A stretch of DNA of 64,000 nt from Marchantia polymorpha subsp. ruderalis (GCA_037833965.1 AP031351.1:23634501-23698500), one strand, 5' to 3'. Positions 36,544-49,565 are shown, counted from the first letter of the stretch. The notes: generated by a model not told the origin, from the letters alone. A program made the numbers and translations.

Positions 36544-38434
36544 CTATTGAATGTTGGCCCCAGTTCTGAGCAGTGTTAGATACGGTTCGACTTTCGTTAC
36601 TTACTTGCTGATATCATACAAGTGGTCATCAAAATCGAAGAGCAGTTGTTCTCTTTTTTCAGAGATGTAGTCGCTCAGTATACTGTTAGCGGTGGGTTCT
36701 TTCAACGATAGATCAACCCCCAGTCGCCATCCTCGGACTGAGTCTCGCGTATACAACTGTAACAAACAAGAAATGCTTAATCTAAGTCATCCTTATTATT
36801 TCCAGATACGAGACAAACGCAATTCTACAATAAAGCATATATTATTGTTGTGGCTGGAGTTAAATCACAAAAAAGGTCCTTCAACACTTACCTGGACGAC
36901 AGGTTTCTTGTTGCCTCCTTTGCCTAAAGAGCTGAGTAGCCTGTTGTCAAGCTGTACATTCGAGACATCAAAAAGATGTAAGGACGTGCTCAATACTTCC
37001 ATAACCAAAAAAAATACACAGCACTCATAAGAAGAAAAAACGTCTGTTCTCGAAAATTATGGGGCACTAGAAGCTGCATTATCTTGGCAAGTGGGTGATG
37101 CAGATGGTGCTTCTCTACCTTTCCAAATTTGACTAATTCGTCCAAGGAAATACAGCATAACAGAGGAGAATAATGAAGTATAGAAGGTTCAAACCCAGCT
37201 ACTATGATGTGTGAGTTGTAAGTCAGTTGTTGAGCTAGGTGAACAAGATCGGAAGAACTAGTACAAGTGAGATAGTTGTGATATTTCAGAGGATTTTAAT
37301 GGAGCTGGATTCATACATCTGTGGCTCCATAAGAACGCAAACAAAAAAGTAGACACGGTAGAACAGCGAAGTCTTTACCAATAGTACGCCAGCTTGGGGA
37401 CAATAACGAGCGATGTGGTCACCAATTTTGCGTGCCAGTGGGCTTAATTCATAGTCGTCAAACCGTTCGTTTGCATGATAGTACCCAGCAATCACTAAGC
37501 TCTCTTTATCGGCGATTAGATGCTCTTCCACCTGCATTTCAGCAGACAGACTCGTAAATCTCACAAGTGACGAACTCTTGAAGTTTTGACGTACTTTTTT
37601 AACAAATAGTAGAGACCAGCGAACACCCACTGCTTATACGCCCTGGCTGTACCATCGGTTCAAAAATTCACCTGTGTCTTGAATAATACATAAAAGAAAC
37701 CGTCGTAAATGAAACCTTCCTATTCCATTCAATCCTGCTTGTCAGTAAGACCTTGTATCCATACTCTTCCCCTTGAGAATAAGTAAAACCTGTCTATTTT
37801 ACAATGAAGCTAACGGACTTCCAACATGACCAAACTCGTACATGCAGAGTCTCACGCACTACCAAGAGCTCTGCACAGGTCTTCCTCTTTTGAACCCTAG
37901 CCTTGCTTTATTCTTCCCTCTTCCTGTACCCTCAAGGAGTTTTTTTGAAATAAAGTAAGAGTCAGTTCTTTGTTGCACACAATGTCTAACTATTAGCTCT
38001 GGATCCGGATTTCGTCTAGACGTGTCTGAGAGTCATCACATCTTTCCTAAGCAAGAGGAGGAATGAAGATTCAAGGATGTGTAAAGCGCAGCTTCTAATA
38101 ATCAACGATTGCTTCGAATCGAGAATTGCCTATCATTGATTGGACGTTCCAGAAAACTTGACTTCAACACAGGATATGCAAGAGGAAAGAAAAGGGAACA
38201 TACCTGACTAAGAGCAAGCTCCAGCATTGGCAGCACACCAAGCTGTGCGTGAAACAGAGGCACGGCGTCAACGATTTCGATCTTCGAATTGCCTTCTTCA
38301 CTCGCTTCATTGCCGGCTCCAGTGACCTTGCCAACGAGAACTCCATTGACAGAGTTACACTGATGCTTCAGAGCATGTAACACGATCTTTATATACGCTC
38401 TTTGGGAAATTTCATACTTATTATCTCCTACCAT
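36544..38434 (-). CDS. ER membrane protein complex subunit 8/9 (EMC8/9, COX4-neighbour family)
   Basis: Subunit of the ER membrane protein complex, which inserts transmembrane helices of tail-anchored and multipass proteins; EMC8/9 caps its cytosolic side with an inactive MPN/JAMM-like fold. Minus-strand exons: 38204-38434, 37379-37531, 36892-36951, 36605-36756, 36544-36565, all with GT-AG ends and kept frame; 205 residues against about 208 in Arabidopsis. Matching blocks are MVGDNKYEISQRAYIKIVLH, VNGVLVGKV, VPLFHAQLGVLPMLE, IAGYYHANERFDDYELSP, IGDHIARYCPQAGVLL, LKEPTANSILSDYISE and FDFDDHLYDISK. The MPN metal ligands are replaced, as is normal in this family. The last exon is tiny and gives a C-terminus (TGANIQ) lacking the WLNP-type ending of flowering plants, so that junction is the least certain part. 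The ATG at 38434 fits the family N-terminus. Confidence 0.95.
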
Positions 38435-38990
38435 TTTCTCTGCCGATCAATCCCTACTCCGAGTGGATGCCGATAAACGCTGCACTTCTGGCCTTGGGTG
38501 AACTGCGCAGCACTCACGAAGATCAACCGCGTCAATTCAATTGATATTTCCTTCCCTCGAGTGCAGTCTCTTCCGGTGAGGCCAAACGTTAGATGGTGGT
38601 GCAGGAGTCCGATTTCCAACCAATCACCAACATCTTCCTCGTCCCAATCTGCCCCCAGCCCGGATCGATCTAATCGGCGAAGCTCAGACGAGACGAGACG
38701 AGACGCAGAAATTCCTTCCTCGGATGCCACGGCGCTACTCAGACTGCCTCCCCTCCCCTCCTCGTCGGCAATTTTGCATTCACTTCCTTCGAGACATTTC
38801 ACAATTTCTTCTTCTTCTGGCTGCGAAGGGAAGGACTGCCTCCGCCACTGTGCACTCGCCTCCCTCTGATTCCAATGATTGCTTCACTATTGTAGCAGAG
38901 CCCAAATTCGACGAGCCTAGAACAGAGTCATTGGCACCTACAGCATTTTCGGAATGCAGGGCTCCAAAAATATATAATTTATGGCTGGGT
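38435..38990 (-). promoter_or_regulatory. GC-rich 5' flank of EMC8/9
   Basis: A GC-rich block, contrasting with the AT-rich DNA beyond 38,990, directly precedes the EMC8/9 start. It has a short (GACGA)n tract at about 38,685-38,706 and pyrimidine-rich runs near 38,740-38,765. Open frames on both strands here are by-products of composition. Core promoter and 5' UTR are inferred from position. Confidence 0.4.
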
Positions 38991-41900
38991 CCATAACTCA
39001 ATATTTGCATTCTTTTGTGGAAATGAATGAGTTAGTGCATGCCTATTAGAGATCCATAGAAATTTTAATGCAATGATGTTTTTTCTGAGTGAACTTCGCA
39101 ATTTTGAGATTTCGGGTTTTGAAGTAACCTTTTTATATGTTATCATTCAGTTTTCAGACTTTTTGGCCCTGACGGAGTAATTATTTAGCGTGATGTAAAA
39201 GAGTCTGGGAAGATCTATATACATAGATATCAGATGTTTTATCCATCTTATTCTCTAGTTTATAATTCTTGTGCAACCTAACTTGTTATTTTGTAGCACA
39301 TTGTAAAATAGTTTTCCTTAACTCTCTTTAGAAAATATCTCTCAATTTTTTCAGTTTAGAATTTCAATCCAGAGTAATAAAAAACTCTATGCTTTCAAAT
39401 CTCTCAAGATATGAATCATAGCAGAGCAAGTTGATTAAATTACAACGTTGTGATTCAAAAGTATTCCCTAAGTGACAGTAAATCACAACAAGAGCAAACA
39501 TGAGTTGACGCAACATGTAAAGTGGTTCACACTTCTGAGGGCTAGAAGAGAAACCTCATACGGGAGAGTACAGTGCAAATGGTCCAAAAGTGAATATATA
39601 GTCTACAATCTCGGGACTTTTCCTAGCTAGGACCGAGGTTGCTCTTTTAACAAGAGTTTACTTCAACATTTCCATATCTTTTATTAGTTCACTTATAATC
39701 TCTACACAAATTGATCATGTAATCAACGTTGGTGGATGATAATATTCAATCTAATATTCGATAGGTTAATCTTAGATAACAGACAATCAAAATGTATAAA
39801 CAACATCAAGGTTGATATCGCTCTGAGCCAATATATATAATTCAATTCAATTCCATTATTCTGCATCTCTCTTCAGGTTTTCAACCGTTCGAAATGTGAA
39901 TGTGATGAAGTTTCAACATGTTTGGTATATGATTTCACATTCTAATCACAGTGTTTCACATAGTTATGACATGTTGATTAAATTAAACACTGTCAAATAT
40001 ATTAGAGAATAAACTTAATGAGCAGATGCATTAATGATATGATATCTTGAGTAAGTCAAATCATTATTTCTTTCATTGCTAACTATATTTTTATAAATTT
40101 TATCTTAATTTTTATCGAGCATAGATTGATATTGTTGCAATAATTATATTCTTTAGCATGATTCACAGAAGAATAGTATCACCTTAAACCAATACAATAT
40201 CATGCTACATATTTTACTGATAAAATTTTTGTCATTTTTCTATTGTCATTACCACAATCAATGAAATAAAATAATTTCTTTTCACATTTTGGAATACATC
40301 TTAGAAATTTATCGTTATTTTTCAACATTGCCACAATTAGGAAAAGTGATTGATGTTTGCATAATATATTTATAATTTCGTTGATTGATTGAATACACAC
40401 ATCAAATAACGTTTCTTTATAACGTCAAACATAAAAATATCATCAATATTAAATATAAAATATAAATCAATAAACTTTTTTAAGATAAGCATGAGTATAC
40501 ATAATATTTTATATTATATCTGCGTCGGATATTCTTCTTAAAAGTATGCAGATAAAAATCTTACTATCCTTGTATCATTATTGAACAAAATTTTATTATC
40601 CAAATTATTTTATTACATGTGTTAAGTATACATTTCTTCTTTTTTTCATCCTAAAAACCATCCAGAAAATATGTAGATTTCATTCTTCTTTGAATGATAG
40701 AATTTTTCAGTTTAATAAATATACATACCGCTCTTCAAGAAAATTTTAACTTTTCAATCTGTGACAAATGTATCTTTGAACATGAATCATAATATACAAA
40801 GATTGAAAGTGACATCAATCAAACTTAGTCACTTGTGTTCATATCTAATTAAAAGCTTTGAATGCATGGATACTGCAATAATCTTTACCGAATGAGATGA
40901 CATTTGAACTCAACTTCCTGCAACTTTTAAATCGGATTCAAACTTCTTAATGCAAGCAAAAGGAACTAAGATATTGCTTTTAAGCTCTCTTAGCAGTAAC
41001 TTTCAACACACCTTCATATTGACACGTATCTACAGAATTTCATGACATCTGGAATCAAAATGCTCTTCTATGTTGTCATAGCCTCGAGTTTAAAATATGA
41101 TATGTCTTGTTAGTCACGGAGAACATGCTTTGATAAGATTTGTGATTCTTTCGCAGATTCCTTGCGATCCATTCTCAAGGTCACCATCTATAATCGATGT
41201 AAGAAAATTTCTGCTCCCTCTACACCGAGCTCAGCCTCTACTCCGCCTTACCCGAATTCACTCTGTCTTTTAATCCTCTTGTTTCAATATCATCCTCAAT
41301 AGTACCAGTCTGGACAGAGAAAACAAATATTACGCACCGCCATTCCATGATGGTGTCCAGGAATCCACACATGATGACGCATGATGATTCACGATCTCTT
41401 CTCACGAACAGAATGACCGCAAGATTTAATTGGGATGGGTCATCGAAACTCAAAACCTATTTCAAATCTGAATCGGTGTTTCTAGCCAGGCTCAATCTCC
41501 ACACACTTATCAGTGTGAATAACGCTGGTTCCCACTGATCAAAATTCCACTCGATTAGCATTCGCGCTGTTTTACGCAGAAGACTAAACATTCACGAGAC
41601 TTCTTCACGAGGGTGGACGAAGATTTTTCCACATTGTAATTCGAGCTTAGGAAGATAAAGGTTTATGTCATGAGAGTTTCAGAATGTAACGAAAGCATAA
41701 ATTGCTCATGCGATAGAAACTCCTGGGCAAACTCACATCTCAGATCTTTCCGCCTGTCAGGAGTGTCGAGTCTCATCCTTTGTTTTTCGAAAGACACAAC
41801 TACTTAACAAATCATGTACACAGAACGAAATTCAGTATTTTTGGAACACTGGGTACAAAGAACGTTTAACATGAGGTTTCTGCTGTGGTTGTGACTTTGA

Positions 41901-42273
41901 GATCTGAAATTCCAAAGTTTGGTCATTATAATGATTTATCGTTAACGACAGTGTGGACATTTCAAAGTACACTGAACTTCTGACGGGTCGGAAAATTGCT
42001 GCATCATGCAGAGAGTCCTTCGTCAGATCAACGGTGAATCCCAAATCGTCGGAGAGCTTTAGAAATCATGATGCATTTAGAAGATCCAAATAGAGTCCCG
42101 GTTTCAAGTGCTTATCTTAGGTCAGAAAACTACAAACTGCGATTGCTGACCTAAGGAGCTCATAGTATAATGCTATGTACAAGAGATCAATTGGCTTCTA
42201 CAACTAAAAAATTGTACAGCGACAGTGAGTATGCTAATTACTGGTTCTACTTCAGGAGAAATTGAACAATGTG
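38991..42273. other. AT-rich intergenic region between EMC8/9 and CstF50
   Basis: Very AT-rich from 38,991 to about 41,150 with no open frame of note. The stretch 41,200-42,273 is of mixed composition and contains the CstF50 3' UTR at its right edge. A block near 39,520-39,585 (GTGGTTCACACTTCTGAGG ...) is loosely like blocks near 28,070 and 48,650 and may be a dispersed repeat. Confidence 0.5.
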
Positions 42274-45200
42274 TCAAAAAGATTCCTTCCAAAAACGGAC
42301 AGAGCGATCAGTCCCACAGGTGACAAAGGCGGCCTCGCTTGGTGAGTGCTCTAACCAACGCGGAGCCCCAGCATGGTTTGAAGGTAAGCGCGAAACCACG
42401 TCGCCCGAAAGTGCATCCCAAACCACCACCTAATCACGACAGAGAAACTTCAATTACAAATATTCGTAGTCACGCCCGAGAATGCAGAAGCGAGTTCAGG
42501 GAGCCACGGAAGAGCATCATTTGAGAAAAGAACTTTTGTTGTCACAAAGATGGTCTCAGACAAACCTCATTGTTGGCCTCATCAACACAAAGTATGAACT
42601 CTTCTTTCTGCGAGAAAACAGCCTGCACCCTCCAGGATCGATAAGTGAGCTTACTTCCCTTTTTTTGATTAAAAAAAAACCACAACCGCAAAAAACGCGT
42701 CCCGAGTATAAGCAGCCTTCAATTGTGTACGACAGTATATCATACCAAAAGCTCAATGGCATGCTAAGCTTCAGAATCCTTTTCACAACAATTAGTTTTT
42801 GACTGTATATTAATATTAGCCAACAAACCTGACAACGCATCTGCGCATGCTTGGCTCCAACATACTGCTTAACCTGGCGTCCGGTTGCAACTTCCCACAT
42901 TCTAACGGTGGAGTCCTTTCCACATGAGAGCACATACCTGAATCAGTCCGACCAATCAAGCCATGCCTCAGTGCTGATGACAAAAGCATCCAACTTGTGT
43001 AATTATGATAAATAAACTGGACAGCTGAGAAATGTACTGTAAATATTACGTCTCACACTTGGAAACAATCCCACGAATACGCTTTTCAGAGGGATGAGTT
43101 CACCAAGGTAAAGCATGGTATATATAAATCTGAAAATAATGACAAATAATAATAGAATAATAATGACAAATAGATAAAGCAGAACAAATTCGTTCTTGAC
43201 AACCAGCCAGAAGAGAATCTTCTGCTCGCATGGCCATTTATCGCTATACATCAGTGGTTTTCACACTAGTCCTGTGGACAACCTGTTTACCATTACCATG
43301 ACAAGTAATGTGCATTACGTGGAATTTACCGTTGATCCTTTGAGAACGAGGCACTTGTGGCTTCGGCAGAACCATGGGCACCAATTATCGCCCTCACACA
43401 ACGTGCACTAACCCCATCCCAGATTCTTACTCCACCATCTTTGCTTGCTGACACGTACATTCCTCCATTGGATGAATATCGAACCTAAGGAACGAAGATG
43501 ATAGGATCGGCATTAAACATGAGGCTTGAAAGGAGATGGCATGAGGTGAAGGGCGATCGATAAGAACCTTGGGCTCATCGCTTGGCCCAAATCACACAGC
43601 AGGAGGTAAAAATATGCATGATACCATTTACCCTACGCTTGCAACCCATGTCACTTAGCACGTTTCATGACAGCTAACTCGTAGCCCGATCTACAGTATT
43701 AAGAGGTGCACCTGGTTGATGGCGCCACCGACGTGAGAATCCTGGAGTTGGGAAGATAGGTAGCACTGAAAGGTGTTCACGTCGTACAAGTGGGCTATCG
43801 GGTGATCAGTTCCTGTAATTCATAGGCAAAGCTTTAAATGAATCTCTTAAATCTCTAGACCATAGGAACCACCACTGATTGAATTATCTTGTACTGGAAA
43901 TTATACTCTCCAACGGAGGAACTATCTCGGCATTATACCATGACAACATCAACCATCAATATGTTCCTTCGTGTATACTATTCTTTTCAGAGGCTACGAA
44001 AAAAGCACCCAGAATAAGCGGTAACAGAACAAAAGTAAGAGAATAAGGAACTGATTATAGTTTATCTCTCCTAAGTTGGTATTGTCAGTTATAAACAACT
44101 GCTGTGTATCCCAGATGTTATGTCTTCGCAGGCATTTGACATGACCATCGTAAAGAATTTCAAAACATTTTGGTAATTGTGTAAGGCCTAACAACCATCA
44201 AGGCCGGAATCTGGCTATCATTTTGTATATCTAGTCAACAATGTTGTTTCTTCTCTCAAGTCAGTGTCTAATCTGAAGTCTCGGTCCAGCTCTGCAGTGA
44301 ATATCAACAAACAGCAAACCCGGCATGTTCACGAACCTGCAAGTAAGTAGTCACCACACGGATGAAAGGCTACAGAACGCACATTATGAGTATCCTGCGA
44401 TGGCAGAAGACATAAATTGGAGTCCCTTCGAATAAGTCTTATTTCACAATTCTAGCAATTGGTACATGTTGTGTAGAATGTTATCCTTTAAGATGACCAC
44501 TTTTTGGGTGCTTGATAACAGTAAGTTCATATAAATCAACTCTTAAAGGTAAAAGCGGTGCTCGCAAGAGGACAGAAAAAAGTTTGCCTCAGTTTTACCT
44601 GGATTACGCGAAAAGCTCGCCTCGCTGCTGACTTTGCAAAGTCAAAAAACCTAGACACAAGCAAAGATATGATAAGTAATCACGATATAACCTCTTCTTC
44701 AACTATAAAGTCATCAAACTTCACAAGACGGGACGGACGGGAGGCTGCCAAAGGTTGTGCAGTACTTACTTGATTGTGCGATCTTTTGCACCAGAGATCA
44801 GGACAGCTGACTGAGGGTGAAAGTCGAGGTCGTTTATTGGCTGCAATTAGACCGAAATCTTTTACCTCAGAATGAGATAATATTGGAAGACTAAATTCCG
44901 TACAGATCTGTCAAAAGCATGACCTGGTGCTTATCTAGTGATTGCAAGCACTAGGCAAAAGCTAACTGAAAAATACATGCGTCGTACCTGAATGTGGTCA
45001 TAAAACGTCCTGATGACGGGTCGAATAGGCGTGTCTCTTGACACTCCGTCTGGTGTCATCATTTGTCTAACTTTTTCAACCTAAACTCAAGCAACGGGGA
45101 GGAGACGTAAATACTACTGAAGTGGAAGGGCGGGTTGCGAGAGCCCGAAAGTTCGTGGTTACAAGAAGTTTGATGGTAGGACTTGATCGAGTACGGAGTA

Positions 45201-47539
45201 CATGACAAAATAGAATGACCGAGTTCAATCACTATTCTTGCTCAAGTCCAATCATGCAAGCAGCTAATAGCTGCAAGAGACAAGTAAAGTACACAAAACA
45301 ATTTAGTATTTTGACTTACGGTGCAAACGAAGGAGCAGAGAGGTGCAATCATACCTCAACAAGTTTGATAGAAGTATCTGCACTTCCCGTTGCTACGAGC
45401 CGTCCATCAGGACTGAATCGTGCACATCTTGCAGCATTCTGACATTCAGCAGAGTCCAACGTATGAGTCTAATAGACGCTAATACATCAGTGCAAGTATA
45501 TCTGGCAAAGGTGCCTATTTGCCACTGGCTTGGAACAATGTACCCAAGAAGAAGCTCAAAAAAATTTCACGAGCAGCACTTGGACGACGACCCATGTGCT
45601 CGTCGGAACTCCAGAACTGACAGTGCAAGAAAATGCAATTCGCAGCGGCCTATTCAATGAAAATACCGTACCTTGTGCTCTGAGATATGTCTCGAATCAT
45701 GTTTCGGGAACCTGGCGGTGTTTCCTTTGGTTTCCTGCACTGCACTGCTGTTCTCCCATCAGACTTCTCTACGATCCCAACGATTGATTTGTTACAAAGC
45801 AGCTTGGGGTAAACTTTGGAAGCGGAGTTAGTATCGAGCATGTTGTTGCTCTGCGCTGCTGTACTCTAGCACAAGCTTGACCTTAACCCACAATCTAAAC
45901 GTCAAGATAATTTCGACAGCATAACGTGTCTTTCGGAAAGCAAAACGGTCACCTAAAATCAAGAGAGGTTGTCGACAGAGTTGGAAGAGGCCCATAGCCA
46001 GCTAGGGTTGCGCCACCACCGGCACCATCTGATATTGGCGCTGGAGCTTGCCCTCTTGCAATCTCTTCTCTTTCTACAGCCATGCCCTGGAACCACAGCC
46101 CCAGACAGTCCACGAAAGTTACTACTCTACATTGGTAATTTGGCGATTTTCGCCAACTTCCCAATTTTCCAAATACAACGAAAATATGAAGGAGCAACGA
46201 AGAATACGAATCTCAGAGCAATTATTGTCAGCTTCCAAAGTTGAACTATTGAGAAAGATTTCATTCCGCCTGCTATTATCGTTACTGTAATGAATGCGAA
46301 AATATCCTGTAATAGAGTGGAGATCGTAGACCATGCGCTATGTGTAAGAGGTGCTAGCAGCAAGAGACAGACAAGTAAAAAAGAGAAAATTACGGCGAAG
46401 TAGTTATGAGAAAGAGGACTATTGAAGAGGGTCTCTATTACAGAGGGAGTACCGCATGGATGTGAGCTAGGGAAAAAGCCCGTAGTTCAACTTTGGAGGT
46501 GCAGGAAAGTATTAGCTGTCCTTCTCACACAATACAGGCAATGCTGATCATTTCATGATCAGATCAGAAGACAGGATGAACGGAATTTCCAGAAGAGTAA
46601 ACGTACAATGGTAAAGCTCCGTAATAATCAAGAGACCGAGTAGAAGGACAGAGAACGATGTTATGTGCGAAGTTTCAGATGAACATATACGCTTGGTACA
46701 CGTATAATAAACCAAGTTCTGGACTTTGATAGACTAGGTGTGCGTCCAAGTATTAAATTTCAGGAGTGCTTATAGAGCAGATAAATCTTCAAAATCTTGT
46801 AAGCATTCAAGTCCCCCTTGATATTATAATGTGTCCTTCTCTTCCCAATCTAAAGGACAATAAGTAGACGATTCTGGAATCGGCAGCCACTTTCTAGCAC
46901 CAGTGACGCATAATTTTGCGTAAAATGTCGTAAAACGCCTCTACAGAAAGAAAAAACTTGACATAGACATACAATCCAAGTTATCAAGACCTCAACTAAT
47001 AACAGTAAGACCTCAAAATTCTGCACGATTAAAGAGCATAACTGACGATTCTCCACTGAAGGTAAAACAGTTCGCCGTACGAAAATCACTCACTTATGTC
47101 AAACATAACTTTCAATTATATCCCCGTAAATACTAAGGTCTGAATTTCCATATCGCGGCGCTCCGGTTATTATTGAATTCACTGGTAAGGTAGCGTTCGA
47201 GCTTGCGAAACAAAGAACGGGCAAAGCAGCAGACAGGCCAGTAAACTGCAAGAAGGTTGTACCTTGCGCACGAGGTCAAACAGCTTGTTCGGCGGCAGCT
47301 CGGTTTGAAGCGGCGTCATGGTGGCATTGGCTACAGCTGTGGCAGCCTGCAAACCAAGAATCCACAACCATAAGCACTTGCAAGCTTACCAATCTCGAAC
47401 CCACCATGTACATCACCGTGAAAGGATGGCAAAGACGTCGAACATTGACCTGCATGAGATTCAAGTCCCGCAAATGTCCAACAATCAGTGCCATCACGTG
47501 CCGCTGCAGCATCCCGTCATGATGCTGATCCGCCCCCAT
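42274..47539 (-). CDS. Cleavage stimulation factor subunit 50 (CstF50/CSTF1), WD40 protein
   Basis: Component of the nuclear CstF complex for pre-mRNA 3'-end cleavage and polyadenylation. Minus-strand exons: 47450-47539, 47263-47346, 45953-46086, 45672-45747, 45355-45468, 44988-45080, 44770-44840, 44599-44650, 44337-44394, 43712-43812, 43330-43484, 42829-42937, 42566-42622, 42274-42429. All introns are GT-AG and frame is kept, giving 449 residues (Arabidopsis about 429). Residues 1-58 form the N-terminal dimerisation domain (ALIVGHLRDLNL; ATMTPLQTELPPNKLFDLV). After a Gly-rich linker comes FPKHDSRHISEHK, then WD40 repeats including ARCARFSPDGRLVATGSAD, PINDLDFHPQSAVLISGAKD, THNVRSVAFHPCGDYLLAG, YVLSCGKDSTVRMWEV and a C-terminal TCGTDRSVRFWKESF. 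The largest intron (46087-47262) is 1.2 kb. The ATG at 47539 has a good context. The gene looks intact. It lies on the same strand as EMC8/9 but 3.8 kb away, so it is unlikely to share transcription. Confidence 0.97.
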
Positions 47540-47746
47540 CGATCCGAACGACGCGCAATTTCACTCGTCTCCTCTGACCATGCGAAATTTCAAATTCGTA
47601 TTCTCTGCGCGAGCAAATGCTTGCGGGAAGTGCGTAAGCCCTCCAAAACCCTACGAACCAGAATTTCTTTGCTTATTCATTCTTGGATTTCTCCGGCCTG
47701 CATCCCGGTCATCCCCTCGTCATCACCTTCGGTTTCCTTCCTTCCT

Positions 47747-47828
47747 TCGTGATGTACGTCGGACACGGAGGTCCCGGACCGCAAGCTCCCTTGCGGTCCG
47801 GGACCTCCGTGTCCGACGTACATCACGA
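47747..47828. repeat. Perfect inverted repeat, 39-bp arms, 4-nt loop
   Basis: The arm at 47747-47785 is matched exactly by its reverse complement at 47790-47828 around the loop CTCC. The arm core includes GTACGTCGGACACGGAGG and CCCGGACCGCAAG. Pairing fails at the next base outward on each side. It is about 210 bp upstream of the CstF50 start, on the far side of its promoter. A GC-rich fold-back this perfect is unusual. It may be a recent snap-back duplication, a structured RNA, or a library or assembly artefact. Confidence 0.95.
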
Positions 47829-47892
47829 CCGGCTGAGCAGGTCGATGTTCAATATCATCGAGTCCACTCGACGCATCATTTGCCCAAAGGCG
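47752..47892 (+). CDS. Possible first coding exon divergent from CstF50 (uncertain)
   Basis: ATG at 47752 opens 47 codons that end at a good splice donor (AAAGGCG followed by GTGAGT). The peptide begins MYVGHGGPGPQAP and continues MFNIIESTRRIICPKA. The first 26 codons lie within the perfect inverted repeat; the rest lies outside and has normal protein-like composition. I find no continuing exons downstream before the copia remnant, and I do not recognise the peptide. It could be a real exon of a gene truncated or extended outside view, or a chance frame in the shared promoter region. Confidence 0.25.
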
Positions 47893-48304
47893 GTGAGTCC
47901 TGCGACCGCCTATTCAGGAACTCAGGACTATGATTAACTAACTTATCAACTAACATTAATTTTCTACATTCTAAGCTAATTGTAAGCTATTAATTGTATG
48001 TGTAATTGTAGCTTCTAATTGTAAGCAAGCTAATTGTCTCGCAAAATTATTCTATTACGGACATGCTTGAGTTACGGTATACATTCACTTTATGATTGGT
48101 GCGGATTTATATGGGATGCGGATTTTAGTATAGAGAGTACTTCTGTAATATCTCGTCTTATCTTATGATTTCAATCTTTCGCGCGCTATTACTATGTTAA
48201 TTCTTGTCAAAGGGTCATAATAACGAGGAAAGTCTCCCACAACATCCCAAGGATTTTCCAGACGTAGTGATACTTCGTACCACACTTCACTTATACCAGA
48301 AAAC

Positions 48305-48358
48305 TACTAAACCCTATGCTTAGAGCTTAACTATTAAACCCTGTGCTTGGAGCTTAAC
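48305..48358. repeat. 27-bp tandem duplication
   Basis: Two adjacent copies share TTAAACCCTGTGCTTGGAGC-type sequence with three differences. It may be part of an old LTR. Confidence 0.75.
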
Positions 48359-49236
48359 ATTGACATTCCTTGTAATCCTTGTATTGCAATTGTCAAGGAA
48401 TAGGATTTCTTCTTCTTCTTCACTCAATTCTTATTACAATTAGTTTGTGTTGTTCTTTCTCGACACCGTCTACACCGAACTCATGCAAATATAGTTATTA
48501 CCCGAGACAATATATTTAAGATATTGGTAAGTTTATAGAGATTGGTATGAGTGAAGCGTTATCAAGAATAAAACTGGGTTCGAGACGCATGGGATAGGAA
48601 GTAGAATGAAAACCAGTAGACTCAGGTACAAGCACTTATTAAAAGATCCAACCTGAGGGCCAAAAGGGGGAGAGAGTTAATCTCCCGAGAGAAACCACCA
48701 TGTTGCCTCATACATGCAAATATTACTTTAAAGTTATAATAACTTTTTAGCCTCAACATTAATGATCACAAGTTTGACTTCCGCTAATAAGAAATCTCGA
48801 GAATTTTGATTCTTAACCCTGAAAAATGAGGATTTAGGCGGGATGCGGACTTAGGCGAGTGTATGTTGTATAGCATGTAAGGTGGATAAATAATTCCCAA
48901 ATTACTTTGTTACTCATGCAATTATGTCGCATGGATAAGCTATCATAACCTCGTGGAAAGAACGTTATTCTTATTTAGTCTTATCTGTGGTATACATCTT
49001 GCAGTTAGTGGAGTGTGCAATTGTATAAAAAGCTTCAAACATTCATTGTGTAGTAACAAAAGTGTTGAGAAAAACTATCTTACATGTTGTACTTATCAGC
49101 TCATCGTGCAGCATTTGTAAACATATTTTTTACCCCGAATTGTGCGTTCGGGCAGGCACATCGGATATGTCCAGTCTCGGGCATGAGTTGGGTGCGCTCG
49201 TGCAGATGGCGGCCACAATGGGAAAGATTTGGCAGC

Positions 49237-49268
49237 GCGCATGCGGCAAGCAGCGCATGCGGCAAGCA
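49237..49268. repeat. 16-bp GC-rich tandem repeat
   Basis: GCGCATGCGGCAAGCA occurs twice head to tail, followed by a degenerate third copy. It sits in an isolated GC-rich island (about 49,130-49,370) inside AT-rich DNA. Short frames on both strands here are composition effects. Confidence 0.85.
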
Positions 49269-49565
49269 GTGCATACAGCGCAGGCACGTTGCGGGCAGGA
49301 CTCGGTAGGATCCTACAGCGCTAGCACGCGACGGGTAGACGCTGGTAGCTGCCAAAATATTCCAATCGTCTAGAAGATTTAGTCCTTAAGGAGTATTTCA
49401 TCCAAAATAAATTTTGTCCATAAATATTCTATCTAATAAAATCTTCAACAAAAATATATACAAATTGGATATCATCCGAAATATCTCAACGAGGTTAGAG
49501 TATCTTGAAGTTTTTTGAGAACTAACGAATAAACCACAATGACAAAATTGCCGTGAAAATAAAGC

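Larger units (their letters stand above)
47893..49565. other. Intergenic region, repeat-rich
   Basis: AT-rich, with imperfect TAATTGTAAGC repeats at about 47,975-48,040, a 27-bp tandem duplication at 48305-48358 and a 16-bp GC-rich duplication at 49237-49268. Parts (about 48,200-48,520) have the look of a decayed LTR, but no partner copy was found in the window. Confidence 0.45.

Noticed and set aside
37180..37260. tRNA-like T-arm motif (GGTTCAAACCC)
   Set aside because: No matching acceptor stem, D-arm or anticodon arm can be drawn around it.
38428..38869. Open frames of 123-124 codons on both strands upstream of EMC8/9
   Set aside because: They lie in the GC-rich promoter/leader, overlap each other and have low-complexity Ser/Arg composition.
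49084..49373. Overlapping frames in the GC-rich island
   Set aside because: Frames on both strands arise from composition and a 16-bp tandem repeat; no protein family is recognised.
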